In this document: in pieces, positions 37,894-47,043 of the stretch
How the letters are laid out: the number at the start of each line of letters is the position of its first letter
How positions within the stretch are numbered: position 1 is the stretch's first letter
From: Microlunatus sagamiharensis
GTDB lineage: Bacteria; Actinomycetota; Actinomycetes; Propionibacteriales; Propionibacteriaceae
Direction of reading: 5' to 3'
Length of the DNA: 64,000 nt
NCBI RefSeq assembly: GCF_900105785.1
Contig: NZ_LT629799.1
Location: 2,976,001 to 3,040,000, forward strand
Position numbers and translations under genes: made by a program
The notes under the pieces: generated by a model
What the model was told of the DNA's origin: nothing
Databases searched by the model: none
Seen by the model: only the letters and a program-made list of their open reading frames with translations

Positions 37894-39063
37894 GTGGAGC
37901 CGGTGCGGGTGGTGGTCGCCCCCGACAAGTTCAAGGGCTGCTTGCCCGCGGCCGGGGTCGCCGAGGCGCTGGCCGACGGGATCCGCTCCGTCCGCCCGGA
38001 CGTGGAGCTCCTGCTGCTGCCCGTCGCGGACGGCGGCGACGGAACCGTCACCGCGGCGCTCGCCGCCGGCTTCCGCGAGGTCGTGGTCACCATCGAGGGC
38101 CCGACGGGCGAGCCGGTGCGCGCGCCGTACGGGGTCCGCGGCGACCGGGCCGTGATCGAGCTGGCCGCGGCCTGCGGGCTCGACCTGCTGCCCGGCGGCC
38201 GGCCCGCGCCGCTGTCCGCCTCGACGTACGGGCTGGGCCAGGTGCTCCGGCACGCGCTCGAGCACGGCGTACACCACGTCGTCCTCGGCCTCGGCGGCAG
38301 CGCCTCGACCGACGGTGGCGCCGGGATGGTCCAGGCGCTGGGTGCTCGACTCCTCGACGGCGCCGGTCTCGAGCTCGGCCGGGGCGGCGCCGCACTCACC
38401 GACCTCGCGACCCTCGACCTCGACGACCTCGTGGCCCTCGAGGGCGTACGGGTCGTGGTCGCGAGCGACGTCGACCACCCGCTGCTCGGGACGTACGGGG
38501 CCGCAGCGGTCTTCGGGCCGCAGAAGGGCGCCGGACCCGACGAGGTGCGGCTCCTCGACGACGCGCTCACCCGCTGGGCCGACGTCGTCGCGGCGGCTAC
38601 CGGGCAGGACCGGCGCGACCTCCCCGGAGCCGGGGCCGCGGGCGGGACCGGGTTCGCCGCGCTCGCGCTGCTCGGGGCCTCCCTCCGCCCGGGGATCGAC
38701 CTGGTGCTCGAGCTCGTGGGGTTCGACGCCGCGGTGCGCGGTGCGTCGCTCGTCGTGACGGGTGAGGGTTCGGTGGACGCGCAGTCGCTGGCCGGCAAGG
38801 CGCCCGTCGGCGTCGCCGCGGCCGCCGCACGGGCCGGCGTCCCGACCGTCGCCGTCGCCGGCCGGAGCCTCCTCGCGCCCGGGCTCGCCGAGGCCGCGGG
38901 GATCGGCGCGGTCCACCCGCTCTCCGACCTGGAGGCCGACCCAGCACGCAGCATCGCGGACGCCGTCCCCCTGCTGCGCCGCGTGGGCGCGAGGATCGCC
39001 ACCCAGCACCTGGGCCCGAGGGCACCTGGACCGGAGCAGGCCATGAGCAAGGAGGAACGGTGA
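37894..39063 (+). CDS. glxK: Glycerate kinase
   Basis: 389 residues, GlxK/GarK family. VVVAPDKFKGCLPAAGVAEA, the PVADGGDGTVTAAL block, GGSASTDGGAGMVQALGARL and VVTGEGSVDAQSLAGKAPVG are diagnostic. It phosphorylates glycerate, giving 2-phosphoglycerate in the glyoxylate-salvage route that follows allantoin breakdown. Start GTG 37894 opens directly into the conserved N-terminus. The 3' end overlaps allB (GTGA), and the spacer to iclR holds the operator at 37794. The enzymes that would make glycerate from glyoxylate (Gcl, GlxR) are not in the window. Confidence 0.93.
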   Translation: MEPVRVVVAPDKFKGCLPAAGVAEALADGIRSVRPDVELLLLPVADGGDGTVTAALAAGFREVVVTIEGPTGEPVRAPYGVRGDRAVIELAAACGLDLLPGGRPAPLSASTYGLGQVLRHALEHGVHHVVLGLGGSASTDGGAGMVQALGARLLDGAGLELGRGGAALTDLATLDLDDLVALEGVRVVVASDVDHPLLGTYGAAAVFGPQKGAGPDEVRLLDDALTRWADVVAAATGQDRRDLPGAGAAGGTGFAALALLGASLRPGIDLVLELVGFDAAVRGASLVVTGEGSVDAQSLAGKAPVGVAAAAARAGVPTVAVAGRSLLAPGLAEAAGIGAVHPLSDLEADPARSIADAVPLLRRVGARIATQHLGPRAPGPEQAMSKEER

Positions 39064-40583
39064 CGGACGAGGACGGCCAGCAGGAGCCGGGAGCGGACGT
39101 CGACGACAGCCGTACCGTCGCCGACCGCGTCAACGACCCCGAGCGCATCCGCGGCCTGATCGCCGCGTACCGGCAGGAGCACGGCGTGCCGGACGACCGC
39201 GTTGCGGTGACCCGGCCCGCCCGCTCGCAGGGCTCGCCGGGCGGGCCCGAGCTGGACCTCGTGCTCCGCGGCCGGCGGGTGCTCACCACCGCGGGCGTCG
39301 TCGCCCGCGAGGTCGGGGTGCGCGACGGGACCGTCGTGGCCCTCGAGCCGCTCGGCGCGGGTCTCCAGGCCCGCCAGGTCGTGGAGCTGGCCGACGACGA
39401 GGTGCTGCTGCCCGGCCTCGTCGACACCCACGTCCACGTCAACGAGCCCGGGCGGACGAGCTGGGAGGGGTTCGCGTCGGCGACGCGCGCGGCCGCAGCG
39501 GGGGGCGTGACGACGCTGCTCGACATGCCGCTGAACTCGGTCCCGGCCACGGTCAACGCCCCCGCGCTGGAGTACAAGCGACTCTTCGCCGACGGGCAGG
39601 TGTTCGTCGACGTCGGCTTCTGGGGCGGAGCCGTGCCGGGCAACGCCCCGCACCTGCGCGCGCTGCACGACGACGGCGTCTTCGGCTTCAAGTGCTTCCT
39701 GCTGCACTCCGGCGTCGACGAGTTCCCGCACCTCGAGGCCGACGAGCTCGAGGCCGACCTCGCGGTGCTCAGGACCTTCGACTCGCTGATGATCGTGCAC
39801 GCCGAGGACTCGCGGGCGATCGACCGCGCGCCGCGCCCGGACGGTGCGGCGTACGCGTCGTTCCTCGCCTCACGCCCCCGCGGTGCGGAGAACCTCGCCA
39901 TCGCCGAGGTCATCGAGCGAGCCCGCTGGACCGGCGCCCGGGCGCACCTGCTGCACCTGTCGTCCTCCGACGCGCTGCCCATGATCGCCTCGGCCAAGCG
40001 TGACGGCGTCGACCTCACGGTGGAGACGTGCCCGCACTACCTGACGCTGCTCGCGGAGGAGATCCCCGACGGGGCCACGGCCTTCAAGTGCTGCCCGCCG
40101 GTGCGCGAGGCGAGCAACCGCGAGGCGCTGTGGGAGGGCCTGGTCGACGGGACGATCGACTTCATCGTGTCCGACCACTCCCCCTCGACCCTCGACCTCA
40201 AGGACCTCGAGAACGGTGACTTCGGCGTCGCCTGGGGCGGCATCTCCTCGCTCCAGCTCGGGCTGTCGCTGATCTGGACCGAGGCCCGCCGCCGCGGCAT
40301 CGGCCTCGAGCGCGTGGTCGAGTGGATGGCCACGCGACCCGCGCAGCGCGTCGGGCTCCGGTCCAAGGGGGCCCTCGCCCTCGGCTTCGACGCCGACCTG
40401 GCCGTCTTCGCCCCCGACGACGCCTTCGTCGTCGACGCCGGGCGCCTCCACCACCGCAACCCGATCACGCCCTACCAGGGCCGCGCGCTGTCGGGCCGCG
40501 TCCGCCGTACCTACCTCCGCGGCGAGCCCGTCGACCTCGAGGGCACGCCCACGGGCCGGCTCCTGCGCCGCGGCGAGGCCTGA
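39060..40583 (+). CDS. allB: Allantoinase
   Basis: 507 residues, cyclic amidohydrolase. It hydrolyses allantoin to allantoate. Zinc ligands appear in DTHVHVNEPG (His 124 and 126), the carbamylated lysine K211 in FKCFLLHSG, His in VHAEDS, HLLHLSS, and Asp in IVSDHSPSTL. About 65 residues (TDEDGQQEPGADVDDSRTVA ... VTRPARS) precede the usual start of the enzyme (DLVLRGRRVL). The GTG start at 39060 is supported by AGGAGG and the 4-bp overlap with glxK, so the extension is probably real. It is the second gene of the glxK-allB unit and ends before the family D repeat. Confidence 0.93.
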   Translation: MTDEDGQQEPGADVDDSRTVADRVNDPERIRGLIAAYRQEHGVPDDRVAVTRPARSQGSPGGPELDLVLRGRRVLTTAGVVAREVGVRDGTVVALEPLGAGLQARQVVELADDEVLLPGLVDTHVHVNEPGRTSWEGFASATRAAAAGGVTTLLDMPLNSVPATVNAPALEYKRLFADGQVFVDVGFWGGAVPGNAPHLRALHDDGVFGFKCFLLHSGVDEFPHLEADELEADLAVLRTFDSLMIVHAEDSRAIDRAPRPDGAAYASFLASRPRGAENLAIAEVIERARWTGARAHLLHLSSSDALPMIASAKRDGVDLTVETCPHYLTLLAEEIPDGATAFKCCPPVREASNREALWEGLVDGTIDFIVSDHSPSTLDLKDLENGDFGVAWGGISSLQLGLSLIWTEARRRGIGLERVVEWMATRPAQRVGLRSKGALALGFDADLAVFAPDDAFVVDAGRLHHRNPITPYQGRALSGRVRRTYLRGEPVDLEGTPTGRLLRRGEA

Positions 40584-40629
40584 ACCTCGACTGCGCGCAC
40601 TCCCCCGGCCCCCCGGTGCTCGGTTCCGT

Positions 40630-40729
40630 GGTGTCGGCAACCTGTGCGCGCATAGCTTCCGCTCACCGAGCCCACGCTGCATCCTGGGCTCGGTGTCGGG
40701 AACGTATGCGCGCACAGGTTCCCGACACC
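40630..40729. repeat. Nested long inverted repeat, family D copy 2
   Basis: The 22-bp outer arms (40630-40651, GGTGTCGGCAACCTGTGCGC...; and 40708-40729) differ at one position. They enclose an inner palindrome (40664-40695) with an 11-bp perfect stem, CACCGAGCCCA/TGGGCTCGGTG. It shares both outer and inner arms with the element at 17026-17121. It lies between convergent allB and the permease gene and could terminate both. The rest of 40584-40797 holds nothing recognisable. Confidence 0.85.
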
Positions 40730-40797
40730 GGGCTCCCCACCGCCTCGTCCGGCCGCGACCCGACCGTGGAGCAGGGGCCGACCGCAGCGCCGCGAGC

Positions 40798-42735
40798 TCA
40801 GGCGTCGGCGAGACCCCGCGTACGGGCGGTGTAGATCGGGTTCGCGTCGGCGACGAGGTCGTCGAAGCGGTGCCCGGCGATGTTCGCGATCTCGATCAGG
40901 GCGAGCGCGTGCTCCTGGGTCGGGGAGTTGTCCAGGCGGTGGCGGCCGTGCTCGAGGATCTGCTCGAACGAGGACCGGTCGCGCACGGAGATGATCAGCG
41001 GGAAGCCGAACCGCTCCTCGTACGCGTCGGCCAGCGCGGCGAGCTCTCCGTGCGCCTCGTCGTCGAGCCGGGTGAGCCCGAGCGCCGACTGGTCGCCGAA
41101 CGAGCCCGCGCCGGCCTCGCCGGAGGCGACCGCGTCCGAGCCCAGCTCGGGGTAGGCCGCGAAGAGCTCGCGCTGCTCGTCCTTGCTCGCCACCAGCAGC
41201 GCGTCCTGGAACGCCCGCCGCAGCTCACGGGTGTCGGCGTACGGGCGCTCGTCGTACGCGCGCTCGACCACCCAGCGCGGGCCCTGGAAGAGCCCGCCGA
41301 ACGTCTCGACGAACTCCTCGCGGCTCATCTGGTTCACGTCGTTGAGCCCGACCAGGCTGCGCCCCGGCACGCCGGCCACGGCGGCACCGCGGCTGCGGCC
41401 GACGTGGTGGAAGAGCAGGTTGAGCCCGATGGCCACGATGCTGCCGAGCGTGATGCCCGAGCCGAAGATGATCTGCGCCCACGACGGCACGGCCTTGGCC
41501 ACGTCGGGCTGCACGGTGACGAACACCGCCAGCCCGATCGCGGTGGAGACGATGACGACGTTGCGGTGGTCGTGGAAGTCGACCCGCGACAGCGTCTGGA
41601 TGCCGACGACGGCGACGGTCGCGAACATCGCCAGCGCGGCCCCGCCGAGCACCGGGTGCGGGATGCCGGCGACCAGCGCGCCGGCCTTGGGGATCAGGCC
41701 GAGCACGATCATGATCGCGCCGGCGGTGGCGACGACGTATCGGCTCTTGACCCGGGTCAGGCGCACGAGGCCGACGTTCTCGGCGAAGCAGGTGTAGGGG
41801 AACGAGTTGAAGACGCCGCCGATCGTCGTGGCGAGGCCGTCGGCCCGGAGCGCACGGGCGATGTCGTCGCGCTTGATCCGCTTCTCGACGATCTCGCCGG
41901 TGGCGAAGACGTCACCGGTCGTCTCGACGGCGGTGATCAGCATGACGACGATCATCGAGATGATCGCGGCGACCGAGAACTTCGGCCAGCCGAAGTAGAA
42001 CGGCGTGGTCAGCCCGACCCAGCTCGAGTCGGCGACGCCGCTGAAGCTCGCGTCGCCCAGCAGCCAGGCGACGAGCGTGCCCACGACCAGGCCGACCAAC
42101 ACAGCGACCGTAGCGAGGAAGCCGCGGAAGATGCGCTGGATCGCCACGATCAGCGCGAGGGTGCCGAGCGCGTACGCGAGGTACTTGGGGTTGGTCGGGT
42201 CCGACGTCGGCCCGGCCCCGCCGGTCGCGTCCCCTGCGGCGACGGGCAGCAGGGCGATGCCGATGATCAGGATCACCGAGCCGGTGACGACGGGCGGGAA
42301 GAACCTGATCAGGCGGCTGAAGTACGGCGCCATCAGGAAGGTGAAGATCCCGGCGACGATCACCGCGCCGTAGATCACCAGCAGGCCCTGGGTGCCGCCG
42401 CCGGCGGCGAGCGCGATGGCGATCATCGGCGACACGGCGGTGAAGGTCACGCCCTGGAGCAACGGCAGCCGGACCCCGACCTTCCAGAATCCGATCGACT
42501 GGACGATCGAGGCGATGCCGCAGGTGAACAGGTCGGCGTTGATCAGGTGGATCAGCTCGCGCTCCGACAGCCCGATGGCGCTGGCCAGGAGGATCGGGAC
42601 GACGACCGCGCCGGCGTAGAAGGCGAGGACGTGCTGGAAGCCGTAGACCGCCAGCTTGCCGGCGGGCAGCACCTCGTCGACGGGGTGCTTCGCGCGGCGC
42701 GCGGGTCGCTCGGGGAGAGCGGCAGTGGTGGCCAT
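40798..42735 (-). CDS. NCS2 xanthine/urate permease fused to an OHCU decarboxylase-like domain
   Basis: 645 residues. Residues 1 to about 450 are a nucleobase:cation symporter-2 permease with about 14 helices, the QHVLAFYAGAVVVPILLA helix-1 motif and VETTGDVFATGE in the late helices. From about 459 (RSLVGLNDVNQMSREEFVET) the soluble domain matches 2-oxo-4-hydroxy-4-carboxy-5-ureidoimidazoline decarboxylase, which converts OHCU to S-allantoin. The usual catalytic His of the HPxL motif is Tyr528 here (AAYPELG), and the usual Glu before Gln is Asp548 (GDQ); the distal Arg (AGHRFDDL) is kept. The decarboxylase may be altered or inactive. Start ATG 42735 has GGAAGGGG upstream. A perfect operator lies 29 bp further upstream. 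Confidence 0.88.
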   Translation of the reverse strand: MATTAALPERPARRAKHPVDEVLPAGKLAVYGFQHVLAFYAGAVVVPILLASAIGLSERELIHLINADLFTCGIASIVQSIGFWKVGVRLPLLQGVTFTAVSPMIAIALAAGGGTQGLLVIYGAVIVAGIFTFLMAPYFSRLIRFFPPVVTGSVILIIGIALLPVAAGDATGGAGPTSDPTNPKYLAYALGTLALIVAIQRIFRGFLATVAVLVGLVVGTLVAWLLGDASFSGVADSSWVGLTTPFYFGWPKFSVAAIISMIVVMLITAVETTGDVFATGEIVEKRIKRDDIARALRADGLATTIGGVFNSFPYTCFAENVGLVRLTRVKSRYVVATAGAIMIVLGLIPKAGALVAGIPHPVLGGAALAMFATVAVVGIQTLSRVDFHDHRNVVIVSTAIGLAVFVTVQPDVAKAVPSWAQIIFGSGITLGSIVAIGLNLLFHHVGRSRGAAVAGVPGRSLVGLNDVNQMSREEFVETFGGLFQGPRWVVERAYDERPYADTRELRRAFQDALLVASKDEQRELFAAYPELGSDAVASGEAGAGSFGDQSALGLTRLDDEAHGELAALADAYEERFGFPLIISVRDRSSFEQILEHGRHRLDNSPTQEHALALIEIANIAGHRFDDLVADANPIYTARTRGLADA

Positions 42736-42763
42736 CGGGTGCCCCTTCCGCCGGGCTCTCGCC

Positions 42764-42778
42764 TTCCGTCGCACGGAA
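42764..42778. promoter_or_regulatory. IclR-type operator before the permease gene
   Basis: TTCCGTCGCACGGAA is a perfect 6-3-6 palindrome, extended to 17 bp by flanking C and G. A weaker relative, TACCGGTCGCCGGAC, begins exactly 21 bp away at 42785. Confidence 0.6.
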
Positions 42779-42862
42779 GCGCCGTACCGGTCGCCGGACG
42801 AGGCTAGGACCGCACCACACACGCGTCAAGGACTGCGCGCCGGGACGTGTGAGGTCGTCTGG

Positions 42863-42898
42863 TTTCGCTGGGTGGAACCCTGCTTCCGTCCAGTGGCA
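42863..42898. promoter_or_regulatory. Tandem IclR-type operators before the xdh operon
   Basis: TTTCGCTGGGTGGAA (42863-42877) and TTCCGTCCAGTGGCA (42884-42898) both fit TTCCGY-N3-GYGGAA with one to three deviations. Their starts are 21 bp apart, two helical turns, so they would sit on the same DNA face. Confidence 0.5.
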
Positions 42899-43060
42899 GC
42901 GTCAGCGCAGGTTCCAGTTACGCTACGAGGCACGGCCCGCTGTCGTTGCGCATGGATAACCGGCGTCGGACCAGCCAGAATCGACACCAACCATGCGACG
43001 ACGCCGACGCCCGGAGCCGGGCGGACGCGTCGTCGCAGCACGGGACGGAGCTGGCTGACC

Positions 43061-44587
43061 ATGGCGGTGCCCACTGTCGACGCCCCCGCGGGCGTGCCCG
43101 ACGACGCGGCGTCCGAGGTGACCGTTGCGCCCTCGATCGTCGTGAACGGTCGCGAACGGCGCCTCGGCGAGGTGGGCGGGCACGTGACCCTGCTCGACTG
43201 GCTGCGCACCGAGGGGCTGACCGGCTCCAAGGAGGGCTGCGCCGAGGGCGAGTGCGGCGCCTGCGCCGTCATGGTGCTGCGGCCGGACTCCTCGATCGAC
43301 GGCGCCACCGGCCCGGGCGCGAGCACCTGGGTCTCGATCAACGCCTGTCTCGCCCCGGCCGCCGCGCTCGACGGCCAGGAGGTCCGGACCGCGGAGGGCC
43401 TCGGCCGGCCCGACGCCCTGCACCCCGTGCAGCGGGAGATGGCCGACCGGGGCGGCTCGCAGTGCGGCTACTGCACGCCCGGCTTCGTCTGCTCCATGGC
43501 CGCCGAGTACTACCGGGCCGGCCGCTCCCCCGTCGTCGACGGGCAGGAACCGGCGCACGAGCACGGCCCGAACGGTTTCGACCTCCACGCGCTCAGCGGC
43601 AACCTGTGCCGCTGCACGGGCTACCGCCCGATCCGCGACGCCGCGTACGCGCTCGGCGCCCCGGACGACGACGACGCGCTGCTGGCGCGCACCCGGACCG
43701 CGGCTCCCGCACCTCGTCCGACCCGGACCTCCAGCCCGCTGGGCTCGTTCGTCCGGCCGGCGTCGCTGGACGAGGCGCTGGCGCTGCTGGCCGCGGAGCC
43801 CGACGCGCGGCTGCTCGCCGGCTCGACGGACTGGGGCGTCGAGCTCAACCTGCGGCACAGCCGGACGCGCCTCACCGTCGCGCTCGACCGGCTGCCGGAG
43901 CTGCGGACGCTCGCCGAGACCGACGAGGCCTTCGAGATCGGGGCCTCGCTCACGCTGAGCGAGGTCGAGCGCGGGCTCGACGGACGAGTGCCGCTGCTGG
44001 CGGAGCTCTTCCCCCAGTTCGCGTCGCGGCTGATCCGCAACGCGGCCACGTTCGGCGGCAACCTCGGCACCGCGAGCCCGATCGGCGACAGCATGCCCGT
44101 GCTGCTCGCGCTCGACGCCCGGCTCGTGCTGGCCTCCGCCGCCGGCGAGCGCACCGTCGGCCTGGCCGACTACTTCACCGGCTACCGCGCTTCGGTCCGC
44201 CGACCCGACGAGCTCATCCGGACCGTCGTCGTGCCCAAGCCGCTTGCCCCGCTGGTCGGGTTCCACAAGATCGCCAAGCGACGGTTCGACGACATCTCGA
44301 GCGTGTCCGTGGCGTTCGCGCTGACGCTCGACGGCCCTTCGACAGGCTCAGGGAGCGTGGTCGCCCAGGCGCGCATCGGTCTCGGCGGCGTGGCCGCGAC
44401 GCCGGTCCGGGCGCTGATGGCCGAGCAGGCGCTCGTCGGGCGGCCGTTCACGGCCGAGGGCGTGGCCGAGGCGGCCGAGGCGCTCGGGAGTGAGGGCACG
44501 CCCCTCGACGACCACCGGGCGTCAGCCCGCTACCGGAGGGCGATGCTGCGCCAGAGCCTGCTCAAGCTGGTGGAGGAGTCCCGATGA
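43061..44587 (+). CDS. xdhA: Xanthine dehydrogenase small subunit (2Fe-2S and FAD domains)
   Basis: 508 residues. The N-terminal plant-type ferredoxin domain has GCAEGECGACAVMV. The second 2Fe-2S domain has SQCGYCTPGFVCSM and LSGNLCRCTGYRPI. An FAD-binding domain follows with LLAGSTDWGVELNLRH and RNAATFGGNLGTASPIGDSM. Electrons pass from the molybdenum site through these centres to FAD. ATG 43061 follows GGAG by about ten bases and overlaps no other gene. A dispersed repeat is inserted in frame at 44335-44353 as the peptide PSTGSG in the FAD domain's C-terminal part. It overlaps xdhB by 4 bp (ATGA). Confidence 0.95.
   Translation: MAVPTVDAPAGVPDDAASEVTVAPSIVVNGRERRLGEVGGHVTLLDWLRTEGLTGSKEGCAEGECGACAVMVLRPDSSIDGATGPGASTWVSINACLAPAAALDGQEVRTAEGLGRPDALHPVQREMADRGGSQCGYCTPGFVCSMAAEYYRAGRSPVVDGQEPAHEHGPNGFDLHALSGNLCRCTGYRPIRDAAYALGAPDDDDALLARTRTAAPAPRPTRTSSPLGSFVRPASLDEALALLAAEPDARLLAGSTDWGVELNLRHSRTRLTVALDRLPELRTLAETDEAFEIGASLTLSEVERGLDGRVPLLAELFPQFASRLIRNAATFGGNLGTASPIGDSMPVLLALDARLVLASAAGERTVGLADYFTGYRASVRRPDELIRTVVVPKPLAPLVGFHKIAKRRFDDISSVSVAFALTLDGPSTGSGSVVAQARIGLGGVAATPVRALMAEQALVGRPFTAEGVAEAAEALGSEGTPLDDHRASARYRRAMLRQSLLKLVEESR
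44335..44353 (+). repeat. Dispersed repeat inside xdhA
   Basis: CCCTTCGACAGGCTCAGGG is read in frame as PSTGSG between LTLDG and SVVAQARIG, the same reading frame used by the copy in mfd. Confidence 0.88.
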
Positions 44588-47043
44588 GCACCCTCGCCGA
44601 ACGTCCCGTCAACCCCAAGGTCGGGCTCGAGGTCTCGCACGAGAGCGCGCCGCTGCACGTCACCGGGGCCGCTCTCTACACCGACGACCTCGCCGTGCGG
44701 ATGAGCGGCGTCCTCACCGCGTGGCCGGTGCAGGCCCCGCACGCCCACGCGAGGATCACCCGCCTCGACGTCGAACCGGCGTACGCGGTCCCCGGCGTCG
44801 TGCGGGTGCTCACCGCCGCCGACGTCCCCGGGGTGAACGACGCCGGCGTCAAGCACGACGAGCCGCTCTTCGGTGACGAGGTCATGTTCTACGGCCACGC
44901 GGTCTGCTACGTCCTCGGCGAGTCCGACGAGGCGGCCCGGCGGGGTGCCGAGGCGGTCGTGGTCGCGTACGAGCCGCTGCCCTCCATCCTCACGCTGCAC
45001 GAGGCGATCGAGGCCGAGAGCTTCCAGGGCCACCAGCGCACCCTGTCGCGCGGCGACGCCGAGGCCGGGCTGGCGGGCGCCGCGCACCGCTTCTCCGGCG
45101 AGCTCGAGCTCGGCGGGCAGGAGCACTTCTACCTGGAGACGCACGCCGCGCTCGCGCACGTCGACGAGGGCGGGCAGGTCTTCGTGCAGTCGAGCACGCA
45201 GCACCCGAGCGAGACGCAGGAGATCGTCGCGCACGTGCTCGGCCTGGCCAGCCACGCGGTCACGGTCCAGTGCCTGCGGATGGGCGGCGGGTTCGGCGGC
45301 AAGGAGATGCAGCCGCACGGCTTCGCGGCGGTCGCCGCGCTCGGCGCGGTCCTCACCGGACGCCCGGTCCGCCTCCGCCTGAACCGCACCCAGGACCTGA
45401 CGATGTCGGGCAAGCGGCACCCCTTCCACGCGAGCTGGGAGGTCGGCTTCGACGCGGAGAACCGCCTGTGCGGGCTGCGCGCCACGCTGACCAGCGACGG
45501 CGGCTGGAGCCTCGACCTCTCCGAGCCGGTGCTCGCGCGGGCGCTGTGCCACGTCGACAACGCCTACTGGGTCCCCGACATCGAGGTCCTCGGGCGCGTC
45601 GCGAAGACGAACAAGACGTCGCAGACCGCGTTCCGCGGGTTCGGCGGGCCGCAGGGCATGATCGTCGTCGAGGACATCCTCGGGCGCTGCGCTCCCCTGC
45701 TCGGCGTCAGCGCCGAGGAGCTGCGTCGGACGAACCTCTACCTGCCCGGCCAGGCCACCCCGTACGGGCAGCCGGTCCGGCACGCCGAGCGGCTCCGGGA
45801 CATCTGGCAGATCCTGCTGGAGCGCTCGGACTTCGCTACACGGACGGCCGAGGTCGAGGCGTTCAACGCGGCGCACCTCCACACCAAGCGCGGGCTCGCG
45901 ATCACGCCGGTGAAGTTCGGGATCTCGTTCAACCTCACCGCCTTCAACCAGGCCGGCGCGCTCGTGCACGTCTACAAGGACGGCTCGGTGCTGATCAACC
46001 ACGGCGGCACCGAGATGGGCCAGGGCCTGCACACGAAGATGATCCAGGTCGCGGCGACCGCGCTCGGCGTCCCGCTGAGCCACGTCCGCCTCGCCCCGAC
46101 GCGCACGGACAAGGTCCCGAACACCTCCGCCACCGCGGCCAGCTCCGGCGCCGACCTCAACGGCGGCGCGATCCGCAACGCCTGCGAGCAGATCCGCGAG
46201 CGCCTGGCCGACGTGGCCGCGCGCCACCTGAACATCCACCCCAACGACGTGCGGTTCGTCGACGGCGTCGTCACCGGCATCGGCTTCCACGACCGCGAGA
46301 TCGCCTGGTCCGAGCTGACCCAGGCGGCCTACTTCCAGCGGGTGTCGCTGTGGGCCGCCGGCTTCTACCGGACCGAGGGCCTGCACTGGGACGCCGAGCG
46401 CATGCAGGGCGAGCCGTTCAAGTACTTCGCGTACGGGGCGTCGGTCAGCGAGGTCGAGGTCGACGGGTTCACCGGGACCTACCGGACGCGGCGCGTCGAC
46501 ATCGTCCACGACGTCGGCGACAGCCTGTCGCCGCTGATCGACGTCGGGCAGATCGAGGGCGGGTTCGTCCAGGGCGCCGGCTGGCTGACGCTGGAGGAGC
46601 TGCGCTGGGACACGACCGACGGCCCGCACCGCGGGCGGCTCTCGACGCAGTCGGCGAGCACGTACAAGCTGCCGAGCTTCTCCGAGATGCCCGAGGACTT
46701 CCGCGTGCACCTCTTCGAGCGCGCGACGGAGTCGGGCGTCGTCTACGGCTCCAAGGCCGTCGGCGAGCCGCCGCTGATGCTCGCCTTCTCCGTCCGCGAG
46801 GCGCTGCGCCAGGCGGCGGCCGCCTTCGGGCCCGGGGGCATGGAGGTCGACCTGGGGAGCCCGGCGACGCCCGAGGCCGTCTACTGGGCGGTCGAGGCGG
46901 CGCGGTCCGGCCGGGCCGAACCTGCCCTGGCGACCTCGGCCGCGAGCGAGGCGTACGCGGCCGGCGAGCACTCCGGCGCCGTCGCGACCGAGCACGCGGT
47001 CAGCGAGTCCGCCTCGACCTCTCCGTCCCTGGCGCAGGCATGA
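44584..47043 (+). CDS. xdhB: Xanthine dehydrogenase molybdopterin-binding subunit
   Basis: 819 residues. The molybdenum-cofactor domain carries MGGGFGGKEMQPHG, QTAFRGFGGPQGM, NHGGTEMGQGLHTKM and the active-site glutamate in KAVGEPPLMLAFSV. It oxidises hypoxanthine and xanthine to urate with water as oxygen donor. The length and domain order are those of bacterial XdhB. It is the second gene of xdhA-xdhB-xdhC-guaD, with 4-bp ATGA overlaps at both ends. Confidence 0.96.
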   Translation: MSTLAERPVNPKVGLEVSHESAPLHVTGAALYTDDLAVRMSGVLTAWPVQAPHAHARITRLDVEPAYAVPGVVRVLTAADVPGVNDAGVKHDEPLFGDEVMFYGHAVCYVLGESDEAARRGAEAVVVAYEPLPSILTLHEAIEAESFQGHQRTLSRGDAEAGLAGAAHRFSGELELGGQEHFYLETHAALAHVDEGGQVFVQSSTQHPSETQEIVAHVLGLASHAVTVQCLRMGGGFGGKEMQPHGFAAVAALGAVLTGRPVRLRLNRTQDLTMSGKRHPFHASWEVGFDAENRLCGLRATLTSDGGWSLDLSEPVLARALCHVDNAYWVPDIEVLGRVAKTNKTSQTAFRGFGGPQGMIVVEDILGRCAPLLGVSAEELRRTNLYLPGQATPYGQPVRHAERLRDIWQILLERSDFATRTAEVEAFNAAHLHTKRGLAITPVKFGISFNLTAFNQAGALVHVYKDGSVLINHGGTEMGQGLHTKMIQVAATALGVPLSHVRLAPTRTDKVPNTSATAASSGADLNGGAIRNACEQIRERLADVAARHLNIHPNDVRFVDGVVTGIGFHDREIAWSELTQAAYFQRVSLWAAGFYRTEGLHWDAERMQGEPFKYFAYGASVSEVEVDGFTGTYRTRRVDIVHDVGDSLSPLIDVGQIEGGFVQGAGWLTLEELRWDTTDGPHRGRLSTQSASTYKLPSFSEMPEDFRVHLFERATESGVVYGSKAVGEPPLMLAFSVREALRQAAAAFGPGGMEVDLGSPATPEAVYWAVEAARSGRAEPALATSAASEAYAAGEHSGAVATEHAVSESASTSPSLAQA

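Larger units (their letters stand above)
42736..43060. other. Divergent control region between the permease and xdh transcription units
   Basis: A 325-bp stretch without a gene. It holds four IclR-type palindrome candidates, in two pairs each with starts exactly 21 bp apart: 42764 with 42785, and 42863 with 42884. No other recognised element was seen; clear -35/-10 boxes could not be assigned by eye. Confidence 0.6.
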
